From: Rufibacter immobilis | GTDB taxonomy: Bacteria; Bacteroidota; Bacteroidia; Cytophagales; Hymenobacteraceae | Reading direction: 5' to 3' | Assembly (NCBI RefSeq): GCF_003721565.1 | Contig: NZ_RJJE01000007.1 | Coordinates: 62,001-126,000 of the forward strand | Length of the DNA stretch: 64,000 nucleotides | In this document: positions 24,065 through 32,901 of the stretch, piece after piece | Layout: every line of letters starts with the position of its first letter | Position numbering within the stretch: the first letter of the stretch is position 1 | Notes under the pieces: model-generated | Seen by the model: the letters and a program-made list of their open reading frames with translations, nothing else | Databases searched by the model: none | What the model was told of the DNA's origin: nothing | Position numbers and translations under genes: made by a program

Positions 24065-24466
24065 GTGAAGAAACCTTACTTGATTGAATTTGACGGAATT
24101 GGAGCCCCGGAAATAGGGTTTATTTCTGTTGCAGAAAGCAGCGGGGCTCTCCCGTTTGAGGTGCAAAGAATCTTCTGGACATATGGGACTCCGGAAAGCA
24201 TTGTGAGAGGTAGGCATGCCCATTACCAGACAGAGCAGATCATTATAGCCGTGGCCGGGCGTATTCTGGTCACCACAGAGCAGGCGAATGGCACTATAGA
24301 GGTCTTTGTCTTGGAGAAACCCTCGCAGGGCGTGTATGTTCCTCCCAATGTATGGCACACTATGCAATACTCTAAGGGTGCGGTGCAGATGGTGCTGGCG
24401 TCTACGGCCTATCAAGAAGGAGATTATATCAGGGATTACGCAGAGTTCAAAAGTATATGGGGGTAG
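24065..24466 (+). CDS. FdtA/QdtA-like dTDP-sugar 3,4-ketoisomerase (WxcM cupin)
   Basis: 133 residues from a GTG start, the usual family length; the frame is open further upstream but only this start gives the typical N-terminus VKKPYLIEFDGIGAPEIGF. Family blocks: VQRIFWTYGTPESIVRGRHA with the HAH metal/catalytic pair, GRILVTTEQANG, YVPPNVWHTMQYSKGAVQMV. FdtA converts dTDP-4-keto-6-deoxyglucose to the 3-keto isomer, precursor of 3-amino-3,6-dideoxyhexoses. It overlaps the next gene by 10 bases. No aminotransferase (FdtB) is adjacent; the only one in the window is at 37810. Start uncertain, family assignment good. Confidence 0.8.
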   Translation: MKKPYLIEFDGIGAPEIGFISVAESSGALPFEVQRIFWTYGTPESIVRGRHAHYQTEQIIIAVAGRILVTTEQANGTIEVFVLEKPSQGVYVPPNVWHTMQYSKGAVQMVLASTAYQEGDYIRDYAEFKSIWG

Positions 24467-25392
24467 AAGAACTATTAGAAAGCCGGGAAGAGAAACTGGT
24501 CTATTACAGTCCCTACAGTTTCGTGCGGGAGATCAAGCCCCCTGATCAGTTTGATCTTTTTGTGAGGCCTAAGATCGATGTCTTTGGCACCACAGATTCC
24601 CAGCGTCAGTTTACGGCTACTGTGGCGGGGATGGACTTCGTGTTTCTGTACGAGTACCTGCCCTGGGACAGCCAGTACTTTGCCAAAGCCTGCTTTAAGC
24701 TGTTCACTGTCTTATTCTCCCGGCAACATGCCCCGGCTTTGGTGCAAGCCATCCATCTTTTCAGGAGTAAGCTGCAAAAATCAGGGGCCTTCTATTGCTT
24801 CTCAGAGATTCCATCCGAAGATATTTTCCTGATTCAATGCCTTAATGAGGCTGGTGTACGGCTGGTAGAAACGCGCCTGCATTACTTCAGGAGAAAAACG
24901 GCAGATGTTGATGCTGTTAGATATGCTGTACGGGAGGCAACCGCAGCTGATATTCCCGCACTCTCCAGCGTGGCGGCTTCCAATAGGAATAGCTATGACA
25001 GACTTCACGCAGACTATACGTTCTCAGACATGGAGGCAGACCGCTATTTAGCCACGTATGCTGAAGCCGCAGTAAACGGTTTTTGTGACCATGTGTTCGT
25101 GCCTGATGTGCCCGGGCTTCCTGTTGCCTCTTTCATAGCGTTTGACCATGATACTGAAGTTTCACCAAAGCATCTCTTTGAGGCAGTCCGTATAAAACTG
25201 TCGGCAGCAGCTCCAGAGAATAAAGGGTGGTTGTTTAAGTTGCTTTCAGAGGTGATATGCTATGCCGAAGGGCAAAAAGAGTGTTTCTTTATATACCCAA
25301 CCCAGGCTACTAATAGAGCGGCTCTCAGAGTATGTGAGAAATTAGGATTCAGTTACGGAGCTGCTTCCCATATCTTCGCCTTTGGTTCCTGA
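24457..25392 (+). CDS. GNAT-family N-acyltransferase, WecD-like
   Basis: 311 residues. The C-terminal half has the GNAT fold with a recognisable acyl-CoA and C-terminal signature: REATAADIPALSSVAASNRN, and NRAALRVCEKLGFSYG at the end. The N-terminal 150 residues are extra (MDFVFLYEYLPWDSQYFAKA), and W-D-S/T near the N-terminus recalls WecD-type sugar N-acetyltransferases. The 10-base overlap with the ketoisomerase gene suggests it acylates the amino group of the same deoxysugar, a role that in the classic Fdt pathway is played by an unrelated hexapeptide-repeat enzyme. Confidence 0.75.
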   Translation: MGVEELLESREEKLVYYSPYSFVREIKPPDQFDLFVRPKIDVFGTTDSQRQFTATVAGMDFVFLYEYLPWDSQYFAKACFKLFTVLFSRQHAPALVQAIHLFRSKLQKSGAFYCFSEIPSEDIFLIQCLNEAGVRLVETRLHYFRRKTADVDAVRYAVREATAADIPALSSVAASNRNSYDRLHADYTFSDMEADRYLATYAEAAVNGFCDHVFVPDVPGLPVASFIAFDHDTEVSPKHLFEAVRIKLSAAAPENKGWLFKLLSEVICYAEGQKECFFIYPTQATNRAALRVCEKLGFSYGAASHIFAFGS

Positions 25393-25489
25393 ATAACAAT
25401 TACCTTTAAACCCATTAGTAACCAATGCGGCCTGTTGTATAGCCGCTAACTGATTGTATCAAGTTGCGCCTTCTATCCTATTCTTCAAT

Positions 25490-26416
25490 ATGCCTTTACT
25501 CTCTGTTATCATTCCTTGCTATTTCAATGAAGCGAATATTCCGGTAACGGCGACGAAACTACTGCGCAACGAAAATCTTTTCCCTAAAGATGTAGCGTTT
25601 GAGTATGTGTTTGTAGATGATGGTTCCCAAGACCGCACTTTTGAAGAACTTTTAAAAGTGAAGGCTGCTCATCCTGAAAAGGTAAAGCTGGTGAAGTTAG
25701 TTAGAAACGTTGGTTCATATAATGCGGTAATTGCAGGAATGGAATTCGCCACTGGTGATTGTACCGTCATTATCTCAGCCGATTTGCAGGATCCACCAGA
25801 ATTGATGGTGAAGATGCTTGAATATTGGCGGCAAGGATTTAAACTGGTGATCGGTAACAGGCAAGACAGGCAAGATCCTTTTTTGAAAAAGAAAATTGCG
25901 TCTGTTTTCCATGCTATAATGCGTAAAACCGCTATTAATAATCTACCAAAGGGTGGCTTTGACTACATCTTTTTTGATAAGTTTATTAGAGAGGAAGTAT
26001 TGAAGATGAAAGAAAGCAATAGCAATGTTATGTATCTCATTGCCTGGCTGGGATTTGAGTATGTTAGTATTCCTTATGTTAGATTAAAAAGAGAAATTGG
26101 GGAAACCCGGTGGACTTTTGGAAAGAACGTAAAATTGTTTTTAGACTCCATTCTATCTTTTTCCTACCTACCCATTAGAATTATTGCCATAATGGGCTTA
26201 CTCTTGGGGGGAGTTGCATTGTTGTATGGAATGTTTTTGATTGTAGCTAAAATAAGCGGTGCTGCCTTAGTGGAAGGATGGTCTTCTCTAATGGTGGTCC
26301 TTTTGTTTGTTTCTTCTTTCCAAATGATTGCTCTTGGCGTTATTGGGGAATATGTGTGGCGTGCCCTAGATGCTTCCAGAAAACGGCCTCTCTACCTGAT
26401 AGACAAAGTTCTTTAG
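25490..26416 (+). CDS. GT2 polyprenyl-phosphate glycosyltransferase, GtrB/DPM1-like
   Basis: 308 residues from MPLLSVIIPCYFNEANI; the upstream ATG at 25454 is less fitting. GT-A nucleotide-sugar motifs are present (FVDDGSQDRTFEE, ISADLQDPPELM) and the last 90 residues form two membrane helices (LPIRIIAIMGLLLGGVALLY, LMVVLLFVSSFQMIALGVIG) as in GtrB/ArnC. Such enzymes load a sugar on undecaprenyl phosphate at the inner face of the membrane. The base composition drops sharply to AT-rich here compared with the preceding genes, hinting at separate acquisition. Confidence 0.88.
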   Translation: MPLLSVIIPCYFNEANIPVTATKLLRNENLFPKDVAFEYVFVDDGSQDRTFEELLKVKAAHPEKVKLVKLVRNVGSYNAVIAGMEFATGDCTVIISADLQDPPELMVKMLEYWRQGFKLVIGNRQDRQDPFLKKKIASVFHAIMRKTAINNLPKGGFDYIFFDKFIREEVLKMKESNSNVMYLIAWLGFEYVSIPYVRLKREIGETRWTFGKNVKLFLDSILSFSYLPIRIIAIMGLLLGGVALLYGMFLIVAKISGAALVEGWSSLMVVLLFVSSFQMIALGVIGEYVWRALDASRKRPLYLIDKVL

Positions 26417-26750
26417 AAATGTAAAAGATTAACCCAGAGGAGTGCTTGTTATTTCTTTATACAGTTTCTTGTGCAGGCATTTGCTTGTTTTCTGGCTTAC
26501 TTCCAAAAAGATAGCTAGAAAACAGGAGGCAGATATAACAGAGACCGTTATAGAGCTTATAATGGAAGAACACCTTGGGCGGATTCTAGATACTTCATTT
26601 AATGGAGGCTAGAGCAGGTTCTATATCTGATCATATATTTTAGTTTATAATTTTTTTCTCAATAGGATGTATAAATAGAATAAGGCAAAGAGTGCGTATA
26701 AGCCGTTTTTAATCTAGTATTAGTACTGCTTTAAATAACTTTAACAGATC
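26417..26750. other. AT-rich intergenic region
   Basis: About 330 bases, no gene. A weak inverted repeat (GTTTTCT at 26487 with AGAAAAC at 26517) could be a remnant terminator of the GT2 gene. TAACTTTA about 10 bases before the next ATG resembles a -7 box with one mismatch. Confidence 0.4.
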
Positions 26751-27557
26751 ATGACTAATAAACATAACCCATCAAAAGTTACTATAGATGGGGAACGGGC
26801 CTATGGTGAAGACATAGTGCTTCTACACCAGCATGATAATCTGATTCTCCATACAGATTGGAATGATGATGGATATCTTGTTGCTCCACTTTTCAATAGT
26901 GCAAAAGAATGGAATAACTTAATAGAAGGTTTAGCCAGTATCTTCTTTGAGGGTATAAGGCTAGCCGGAATAAACATTCCTTCAAACTTTCAAATTGAGC
27001 ATTACCATCATCTTGTGAAGGATAATCAAATTCTGCATTTGCAGGTAATGGCGTATACAAAGCTGCTTCAACTTCATCAATTCCCCACAGATGTGCGTAA
27101 ATTAACCAGCCGGGTGTCTGATTTGGTGGGAGTAAAGCTGAAAGCCCATAATCCACAAACAAACGAGCAGGTTTTTCATTTACGGGTTATCCGACCGGGT
27201 TACAGTGATTTCAACCCGCTACACCGGGATGTGTGGTTAGACATATATCGGGATTGTGTCAATATATATGTTCCTGTGGCAGGGAGCACAAGTGAATCTT
27301 CTTTGCCAGTTGTACCAGGCAGTCATTATTGGCCTGAATCTGAGGTGGAGCGCACAATTGCTGGAGCCGTTATGAATGGTTCGAAATATAATGTTCCTGG
27401 TTTAACGGGGGCTAAAAAAGAATTGAATTTAATTAGGCCTAATCCTTTATTTAATGAGATATTAGTATTCTCTCCCTATCTTATTCATGGAGGAGCTGCT
27501 AACCTAAACTATGACCAAACAAGAGTGTCATTAGAGATGCGTTTTTGGAGAGAATAA
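26751..27557 (+). CDS. PhyH-like Fe(II)/2-oxoglutarate dioxygenase
   Basis: 268 residues. The 2-His-1-carboxylate facial triad is visible: H-x-D in NPLHRDVWLDIYRD and the distal His in FSPYLIHGGAANLNYDQ, followed by the 2-oxoglutarate-binding Arg in TRVSLEMRFW. PVVPGSHYWPESEVER is the typical phytanoyl-CoA-hydroxylase-family turn. These enzymes hydroxylate small molecules; a sugar or lipid carrier intermediate is suggested by the neighbours (GtrB-like enzyme upstream, large membrane protein downstream). AT-rich like its neighbours. Specificity cannot be read. Confidence 0.78.
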   Translation: MTNKHNPSKVTIDGERAYGEDIVLLHQHDNLILHTDWNDDGYLVAPLFNSAKEWNNLIEGLASIFFEGIRLAGINIPSNFQIEHYHHLVKDNQILHLQVMAYTKLLQLHQFPTDVRKLTSRVSDLVGVKLKAHNPQTNEQVFHLRVIRPGYSDFNPLHRDVWLDIYRDCVNIYVPVAGSTSESSLPVVPGSHYWPESEVERTIAGAVMNGSKYNVPGLTGAKKELNLIRPNPLFNEILVFSPYLIHGGAANLNYDQTRVSLEMRFWRE

Positions 27558-27762
27558 CTGGCCCTAATTCTATTTTGATTAAAACATAATAAGAACAAGT
27601 CTACCTTATAGAATAGACATCATTGCAACACTTCCTTTAAATATTTTCTTCTCTGAGAAAATCCTCTAGAGGAAAATGGGGAGGGGATACTGCTTGGTTA
27701 AGCCAGTGAAATATAAATTACTCTGATTTTCGCTTTTAAATGGTTGCTTGCGCTTACACATC

Positions 27763-29553
27763 ATGTTTATTATTCTACTTCTAGGTGTTCTACTTTTTGT
27801 TGTCTTCTATCTGATTGGGTGCTTTTTCCTGCAACTCAGGGTAGAAAAGAAGAATGATGTTACGCAGCATGTGCTGAACTTTTGGGTAGGCTTGCTAGTG
27901 AGTGTGTCTTTGTATGCGTTGTTCAAAGCCAATTTAGTAACAGTCCTGATCCTGATACCGCTGGTGCTTCTTTCGTTTAGGCACAGTTTTAAAGGATTTG
28001 AGAGAGAGAGACTGGTGTCAACGACCATGTTTTTGCTTTGTGCGGGCGGGCTCTATATAGGGATGTTCTTCTTGCAGGTGAACTTTAAAATTGATGTCCT
28101 GAACAACCCATTAGACTACCTGTTTCACCTGCATCCGTTTGATGGGGAAAGATACGTTTACAGTACTATCATGAGCTTTCTGCACTATGATGAAGTAGAA
28201 ACCATGAGCATGGAGTCTGTATTGTCCGGAACTTCCGGCGTGTCTCTGTACCATTTTCTGGAGTTCTGGCTGGGGAGCTTGTTTAAAACCCTCTACAACG
28301 CGAAGAGTGATCTCGTGCTGTTTTACTTTGTCTACCCTCTCTTTAAAACCTTCACGGTATTAACCATCTTTTCAGTATTCTCTGATAAGATACAAGACAA
28401 AAAGGCGCTCGGCTTAGTGCTCGTTATTCTCTTTTGCTTCACGGTATTTGGGTTTTTATGGATCACGGCTGCCATAAGCAAGATTCATCTGCGTGACATT
28501 GTCATGATGCCCATGCTGGTGTTGTCTTTCAGGGCTTTGTATTTGAAAAAGTATACTGTCGCTGTGGCGCTATTGATGGTTGCCTCTGTTGAGTACGTCC
28601 TCTTTTTACCCGTCCTGTGTTTAACCATATGCCTTTTCTTTTCTAAATATTCAAAGACTGATCTGTTGAAGGTGGCTGGTTTCCTGGTAGCCTATGGCTT
28701 GTTTTTCTATCTCTTCAAAGAAAAGGTAGAGAATAAATATTTCGACCTTGGTGCGAGAGATGCCGTGCTGGCCTTATTCTCGGCGGAGAAGATCCGGCAA
28801 GTGTATAGGGTATTGCTGCTGGCAGTCTTGACGTATCCTGTCAGGCTAGTAGTGGCTTATTTTGTTCTGGCTTCTTTTGAGCCTCTTAAGCAGAAGAGGT
28901 TCCTGCCAGATATAGGTTATTGGGTAGTGCTATTCTTTATAGGGTATCATTTGCTTTTCGCGGTGGCTTCTGATATGTCTTTAGATGCCTGGCAACTTAA
29001 ACATGTGGCGGTGTTGCTGTCAACGGTGGCGTTTGTCTTCCTGTTGTATGAATTAGTGAAAAGGAGAATGTACAGTCTCTGCCTGGTGGTTTTGTTGTTG
29101 CTAAGCGATTATAAATATCCCTTTGGGGAAGTGGAAGAGGGGAAGGTATACGATGGGGCTCTGGAAAAGAAACTTGAGTTGCTGGGGATGGGGAAACAGT
29201 TGAAGGGTTTTTTTGTTGACGAGGCAGAAGGACTGCCCGAGAAATGGGCCTTGTTCTACTATCCAACCCGGGCTACTGACTATGCCAGAAGTAATGATTT
29301 CAGGATGTACTTGTTTAACTATGACATAAGCAGGTTCAAAGGTTCAATTGCGAAATTAGAGCCATCGGCGCGGCCCATCCTGCATAGAATTACACAGCCT
29401 TTGTTTTCTATGGAGACAGATATCTTAGAAAACGCAAAGAAATACGATATTTCCATCGTCTGGATTAACAAGAACTCCAAATACTCAAGCGCTTTCAGAA
29501 ACAAGGAAGTGCTGCATGAGTTAGAGGATTATTATATCTACCATATTGAATAA
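27763..29553 (+). CDS. large polytopic membrane protein of unknown function
   Basis: 596 residues from MFIILLLGVLLFVVFYLIG (an ATG 5 codons upstream is also in frame). About eleven membrane helices in the first 450 residues, then a soluble C-terminal domain of ~130 residues (GKQLKGFFVDEAEGLPEKWA; ISIVWINKNSKYSSAFR). A loop after the fourth helix carries DYLFHLHPFDGERYVYSTIM. I do not recognise a family. Position next to a GtrB-like lipid-sugar synthase suggests a GtrC-like or polymerase-like transferase acting at the outer face of the inner membrane; this is inference only. Confidence 0.6.
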   Translation: MFIILLLGVLLFVVFYLIGCFFLQLRVEKKNDVTQHVLNFWVGLLVSVSLYALFKANLVTVLILIPLVLLSFRHSFKGFERERLVSTTMFLLCAGGLYIGMFFLQVNFKIDVLNNPLDYLFHLHPFDGERYVYSTIMSFLHYDEVETMSMESVLSGTSGVSLYHFLEFWLGSLFKTLYNAKSDLVLFYFVYPLFKTFTVLTIFSVFSDKIQDKKALGLVLVILFCFTVFGFLWITAAISKIHLRDIVMMPMLVLSFRALYLKKYTVAVALLMVASVEYVLFLPVLCLTICLFFSKYSKTDLLKVAGFLVAYGLFFYLFKEKVENKYFDLGARDAVLALFSAEKIRQVYRVLLLAVLTYPVRLVVAYFVLASFEPLKQKRFLPDIGYWVVLFFIGYHLLFAVASDMSLDAWQLKHVAVLLSTVAFVFLLYELVKRRMYSLCLVVLLLLSDYKYPFGEVEEGKVYDGALEKKLELLGMGKQLKGFFVDEAEGLPEKWALFYYPTRATDYARSNDFRMYLFNYDISRFKGSIAKLEPSARPILHRITQPLFSMETDILENAKKYDISIVWINKNSKYSSAFRNKEVLHELEDYYIYHIE

Positions 29554-29602
29554 CTCTTTTTTCTTGTATAAAACATTCCTGCCTTTGTGGGTAATTGATT
29601 CT

Positions 29603-29640
29603 GTTTTAGGGCTAATTTCAGGAAAAGAGCCTCTAAACGG
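29603..29640. repeat. diverged copy of the CGTTTAGGGG palindrome family
   Basis: GTTTTAGGGCTAATTTCAGG followed by AAAAGAGCCTCTAAACGG; right arm better kept than left. Confidence 0.6.
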
Positions 29641-29838
29641 AAGAAGGACCTTCCTTAGATGGTGCTAAGTCTTGTGGCTATATCTTCTCTCTAGGAACAG
29701 CACCTGCGCTGGCTTTTTCTTAAAAATAGCTAATGGTTTTAGTGGATTTCGTTTGATGAAATATCGTCTTGTTGTCTTCTATATCAATCGTGTGGAAAAA
29801 TAAACCTTGGTTAAGGGATAACTAAGTAAACAAAATGC

Positions 29839-29857
29839 TAAAATTATTAGTAAAATT
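29839..29857. promoter_or_regulatory. candidate operator of umuDC (direct repeat)
   Basis: TAAAATT occurs twice with 12-base periodicity (29839-29845 and 29851-29857), 31 bases before the umuD ATG. UmuDC operons are usually repressed by a LexA-type protein; the motif is only a candidate, since no LexA box consensus for this group can be checked here. Confidence 0.25.
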
Positions 29858-29887
29858 GAGCCTGTAATCATTCTTACTGCTCAATCT

Positions 29888-30316
29888 ATGCTTGTAGAAG
29901 AACTATATGCCGCCCAGGTAGAATATACCGTTTATGAAATGCCACTCTTTGGCACGCTGGTCCCTGCCGGATTCCCGTCGCCGGCTGATGATTACCTGGA
30001 GGCGCAACTCAACCTCCATAGTTATCTTATACCTCGGCCGGCCACTACATTCCTGGTGCGCGTGAGCGGGGAATCAATGGTCAAGGCAGGTATTCGGTCA
30101 GGAGATCTGCTGGTGGTAGACCGGTCTCTGCGGGCCACGGACCAACGGATTGTATTGGCTGCCGTGAACGGAGAGTATACCGTAAAGCGCTACTGTGAAA
30201 TTGGCGGCAGAAGATTTCTGAAAGCCGAAAATGATCTGTATCCTACTATTGAGTTGAGGCCGGAAGATGATTTCTCTATTTGGGGTGTCGTGACCTCTGT
30301 GGTGCACCAGTTTTAA
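29888..30316 (+). CDS. umuD: DNA polymerase V autoproteolytic subunit UmuD
   Basis: 142 residues, S24/LexA peptidase fold. The self-cleavage site Ala27-Gly28 lies in LVPAGFPSPADDYLE, the nucleophile Ser63 in VSGESMVKAGI and the general base Lys100 in GEYTVKRY, all at UmuD spacing. On RecA-filament contact it cleaves itself to the active UmuD' that partners with UmuC. umuC starts 10 bases downstream. GC content is back to that of the core regions. Confidence 0.95.
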   Translation: MLVEELYAAQVEYTVYEMPLFGTLVPAGFPSPADDYLEAQLNLHSYLIPRPATTFLVRVSGESMVKAGIRSGDLLVVDRSLRATDQRIVLAAVNGEYTVKRYCEIGGRRFLKAENDLYPTIELRPEDDFSIWGVVTSVVHQF

Positions 30317-30326
30317 GGAGAAGGCT

Positions 30327-31589
30327 ATGTTTGCGTTAGTAGATTGCAATAACTTCTATGTGTCTTGTGAGCGGGCGTTTGATGCCAGTATTAAGCGCAA
30401 GCCGGTGGTGGTGTTGTCAAACAATGACGGCTGCATTATTTCCCGTTCTCAGGAAGCGAAGGATATGGGTATAAAGATGGGAGAGCCATACTTCAAGAGA
30501 AAGCAGTGGCTGGAGGAGAAGGGAGTGAGGGTTTTCTCCTCTAATTATACCCTGTACGGCGACATGTCTTCGCGGGTCATGGAGCTGCTAAATGATTTTA
30601 CACCCGAATTGGAGGTATATAGCATTGATGAGGCTTTCCTTCGTCTAGATGGGTTGGTGCACCTCAACTTGAAGGAGTATGCCCAAAAAATTCGGGGAAC
30701 AATAGGAAGAGGATTGGGGATACCAGTTTGCGTAGGCATTGGCCCTACCAAGACCTTGGCAAAATTGGCTAATCATTTAGCCAAGGAAAAGCGGCAGCAG
30801 AGCGGTGGAGTGTGGATCATTCGTACTGAGCGAGAATGGGAAGAAGCGCTGCGGGCTGTTTGGGTGAAAGACGTATGGGGCGTGGGACGGCAGTATGCGG
30901 CCCGGTTGCAAGCCGCAGGGGTGGAGCGAGCTTTTGATTTAACCCAGTGCAGCGTAGATTGGGTGCGGCGGCAGTTGGGGGGTGTGGTAGGGGTGCGGGT
31001 GCTGAAGGAATTGCAGGGAAAACCTTGTCTGCAGACCGTGCTGCCTCAGGAGAAGAAAAGTATTGCCAGTACCAGGTCTTTCGGGAAGCCGGTACAAAGT
31101 TTGGCGCAGTTGCAGGAGGCGGTAGCTGCCTATGTTACCCGGGCAGCAGAGAAGTTGCGGAGACAGGGTTCGGCGGCGGGAGCCATCACGGTCTTTATCC
31201 ACACCAACCGTTATGCGCCGGTAGAGCAGTATTTTAAAAGTATTACCTTGGAAATGCCGGTGGCCACTGATTCTACTGTGGAACTGGTGCAGCGGGCGGT
31301 GGAAGGGGTGAAGCAGATTTTCAGGCCGCTGATACAATACGGCAAAGCAGGCGTTGTTTTAACAGACCTTGTGCCAGTGCAGGCGGTGCAGCCAGACTTA
31401 TTTGCTCAGTCTACTGTGGTGGCACATCAAGAATTAATGAAATCATTAGATCTCCTGAACCAAAGGTGGGGAAGCGGTACGGTAGTGGTGGCTGCTGTAG
31501 GCATGCGACAAGAATGGAAGATGCTGAAAGGAATGTGTTCCCAACGGTTTACTACCCACTGGAATGAATTGCTTCAAGTGAGGTGTTAA
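30327..31589 (+). CDS. umuC: Y-family DNA polymerase V catalytic subunit UmuC
   Basis: 420 residues. Y-family palm motifs: FALVDCNNFYVSCERAF with the first metal Asp, YSIDEAFLRLD with the catalytic D-E pair, and the helix-hairpin-helix thumb GIGPTKTLAKLANHLAK. The C-terminal LLNQRWGSGTVVVAAVG and QRFTTHWNELLQVR are the conserved UmuC tail (DUF4113). Performs error-prone translesion synthesis with UmuD'. A complete two-gene operon, in a chromosomal position between two sugar loci. It is convergent with manC at a spacing of only 28 bases. Confidence 0.95.
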   Translation: MFALVDCNNFYVSCERAFDASIKRKPVVVLSNNDGCIISRSQEAKDMGIKMGEPYFKRKQWLEEKGVRVFSSNYTLYGDMSSRVMELLNDFTPELEVYSIDEAFLRLDGLVHLNLKEYAQKIRGTIGRGLGIPVCVGIGPTKTLAKLANHLAKEKRQQSGGVWIIRTEREWEEALRAVWVKDVWGVGRQYAARLQAAGVERAFDLTQCSVDWVRRQLGGVVGVRVLKELQGKPCLQTVLPQEKKSIASTRSFGKPVQSLAQLQEAVAAYVTRAAEKLRRQGSAAGAITVFIHTNRYAPVEQYFKSITLEMPVATDSTVELVQRAVEGVKQIFRPLIQYGKAGVVLTDLVPVQAVQPDLFAQSTVVAHQELMKSLDLLNQRWGSGTVVVAAVGMRQEWKMLKGMCSQRFTTHWNELLQVRC

Positions 31590-31617
31590 ATCTGCGCCTG
31601 TACAAGAGCCAGAGGGG

Positions 31618-32709
31618 TTAAGCAAAATTGGCTTCTTTTTGAGCTTTCACATCAGACACAAAGTCTTTTACTTTTTGCTCATCTGTGCGGCGGCATACCA
31701 TTAACACGTCATCGTATTCCGCAACTATATAGTCTTGCAGGCCCTGTAAAACTACTAACTTGTTTTGCGGGGTCTTTATGATGCAGTTCTGGGTGTCATA
31801 CAGCAGGGTGTTACCATCAATGACATTCCCTTCCGCGTTTTTCTCGGCCAGGTTGTATAAAGAGTTCCAGGTGCCTAAATCAGACCAGCCAAATTCACAT
31901 AAGATGACATACACATTGCTGGCTTTCTCCATGATGCCATAATCAATGGAGATGTTCTGGCATTGAGAATAAGCGCTATCTATAAAAGTGGGTTCAGCCT
32001 GTGTATAATAAACGGGGCTGCCTGCTTCAAACAGAGCGGCTAGCTCTTTTAAGTTCTCCTGAAATGCTTTGAGTATAGTTTGAACGTTCCAGATAAAAAT
32101 GCCCGCGTTCCAGACAAAATCACCGCTGTTAAGAAAAGATTGGGCTGTTTCTAAGGTTGGCTTCTCCGTAAAGTTCTTCACCTTTTGCAATGGACCATGC
32201 TCCTCCGTAAGGTATTGGATATAGCCGTAACCAGTATCGGGCCGGGTAGGTTTGATGCCCAAGGTAACCAAAATATCTCTCTTTGAGGCTGCTTCCAAGG
32301 CTTGCCTGATGATGATGGTAAAAGCTTCTTCTTTGAGAATTACATGGTCTGCCGGAGCTACTACAATATTGGCCTCCGGGTTCCTCTGGGCTATTTTAAA
32401 ACAGGCATAGGCAATACAGGGAGCGGTATTGCGGCCTATTGGTTCCTGTAAGAGCTGTTCATCTTGCAGTTGCGGTAGGTGCTGGCGTACCAGGTGTGCG
32501 TATTCTCGGTTAGTAACAATATAGATATTGCTTATAGGGCAAAGGCCTGTAAACCGCCTTACGGTGGTTTGAATCATGCTTTCTCCCATCCCTAGAACAT
32601 CATGGAATTGCTTAGGATGGTTGTTCCTGCTGAAAGGCCAGAACCTGCTTCCTATACCCCCTGCCATTATCACTACAAAAGTATTCTCTGCGAAACCAGC
32701 CATATCCAT
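31618..32709 (-). CDS. manC: mannose-1-phosphate guanylyltransferase (GDP-mannose synthesis)
   Basis: 363 residues; the short form without the C-terminal isomerase domain. The nucleotidyltransferase signature VVIMAGGIGSRFWPFSR followed by HPKQF is intact, as are APADHVILKE, ILVTLGIKPTRPDTGYGYIQ and WNAGIFIW. It makes GDP-mannose from Man-1-P and GTP. Lying next to the polysaccharide cluster, it probably supplies it, though it is transcribed away from it and its own GC content is intermediate. Start at 32709 or the ATG two codons later. Confidence 0.93.
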   Translation of the reverse strand: MDMAGFAENTFVVIMAGGIGSRFWPFSRNNHPKQFHDVLGMGESMIQTTVRRFTGLCPISNIYIVTNREYAHLVRQHLPQLQDEQLLQEPIGRNTAPCIAYACFKIAQRNPEANIVVAPADHVILKEEAFTIIIRQALEAASKRDILVTLGIKPTRPDTGYGYIQYLTEEHGPLQKVKNFTEKPTLETAQSFLNSGDFVWNAGIFIWNVQTILKAFQENLKELAALFEAGSPVYYTQAEPTFIDSAYSQCQNISIDYGIMEKASNVYVILCEFGWSDLGTWNSLYNLAEKNAEGNVIDGNTLLYDTQNCIIKTPQNKLVVLQGLQDYIVAEYDDVLMVCRRTDEQKVKDFVSDVKAQKEANFA

Positions 32710-32863
32710 TCTAATTTGAAACGCTTATTCTTTGGCTTGTGAGCACAATACCAAATATATAAGTTGTTGTTAAAATTCCAACTATTTATTGAATAATATC
32801 GCATTCATACTGTGTGTTGTGGCTAATGGCCTTTTAAATGAAGAGAAAGCTGAATTTAAATTT

Positions 32864-32901
32864 GTTTAGCGCCTATTTTTCTGAAAACAGCTGCAAAACA
32901 G
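32864..32901. repeat. diverged copy of the CGTTTAGGGG palindrome family
   Basis: GTTTAGCGCCTATTTTTCTG then AAAACAGCTGCAAAACAG; arms pair with several mismatches. Marks the left border of the zone without copies. Confidence 0.6.

Larger units (their letters stand above)
29554..29887. other. intergenic before umuDC, with a palindrome relic and a direct repeat
   Basis: Holds the palindrome relic at 29603-29640 and, close to umuD, two TAAAATT units 12 bases apart (29839-29857). No gene seen. Confidence 0.45.

Noticed and set aside
23843-24415. 190-codon minus-strand frame opposite the FdtA-like gene
   Set aside because: The plus strand encodes clear WxcM-type cupin motifs, and the minus frame partly translates the palindrome repeat.
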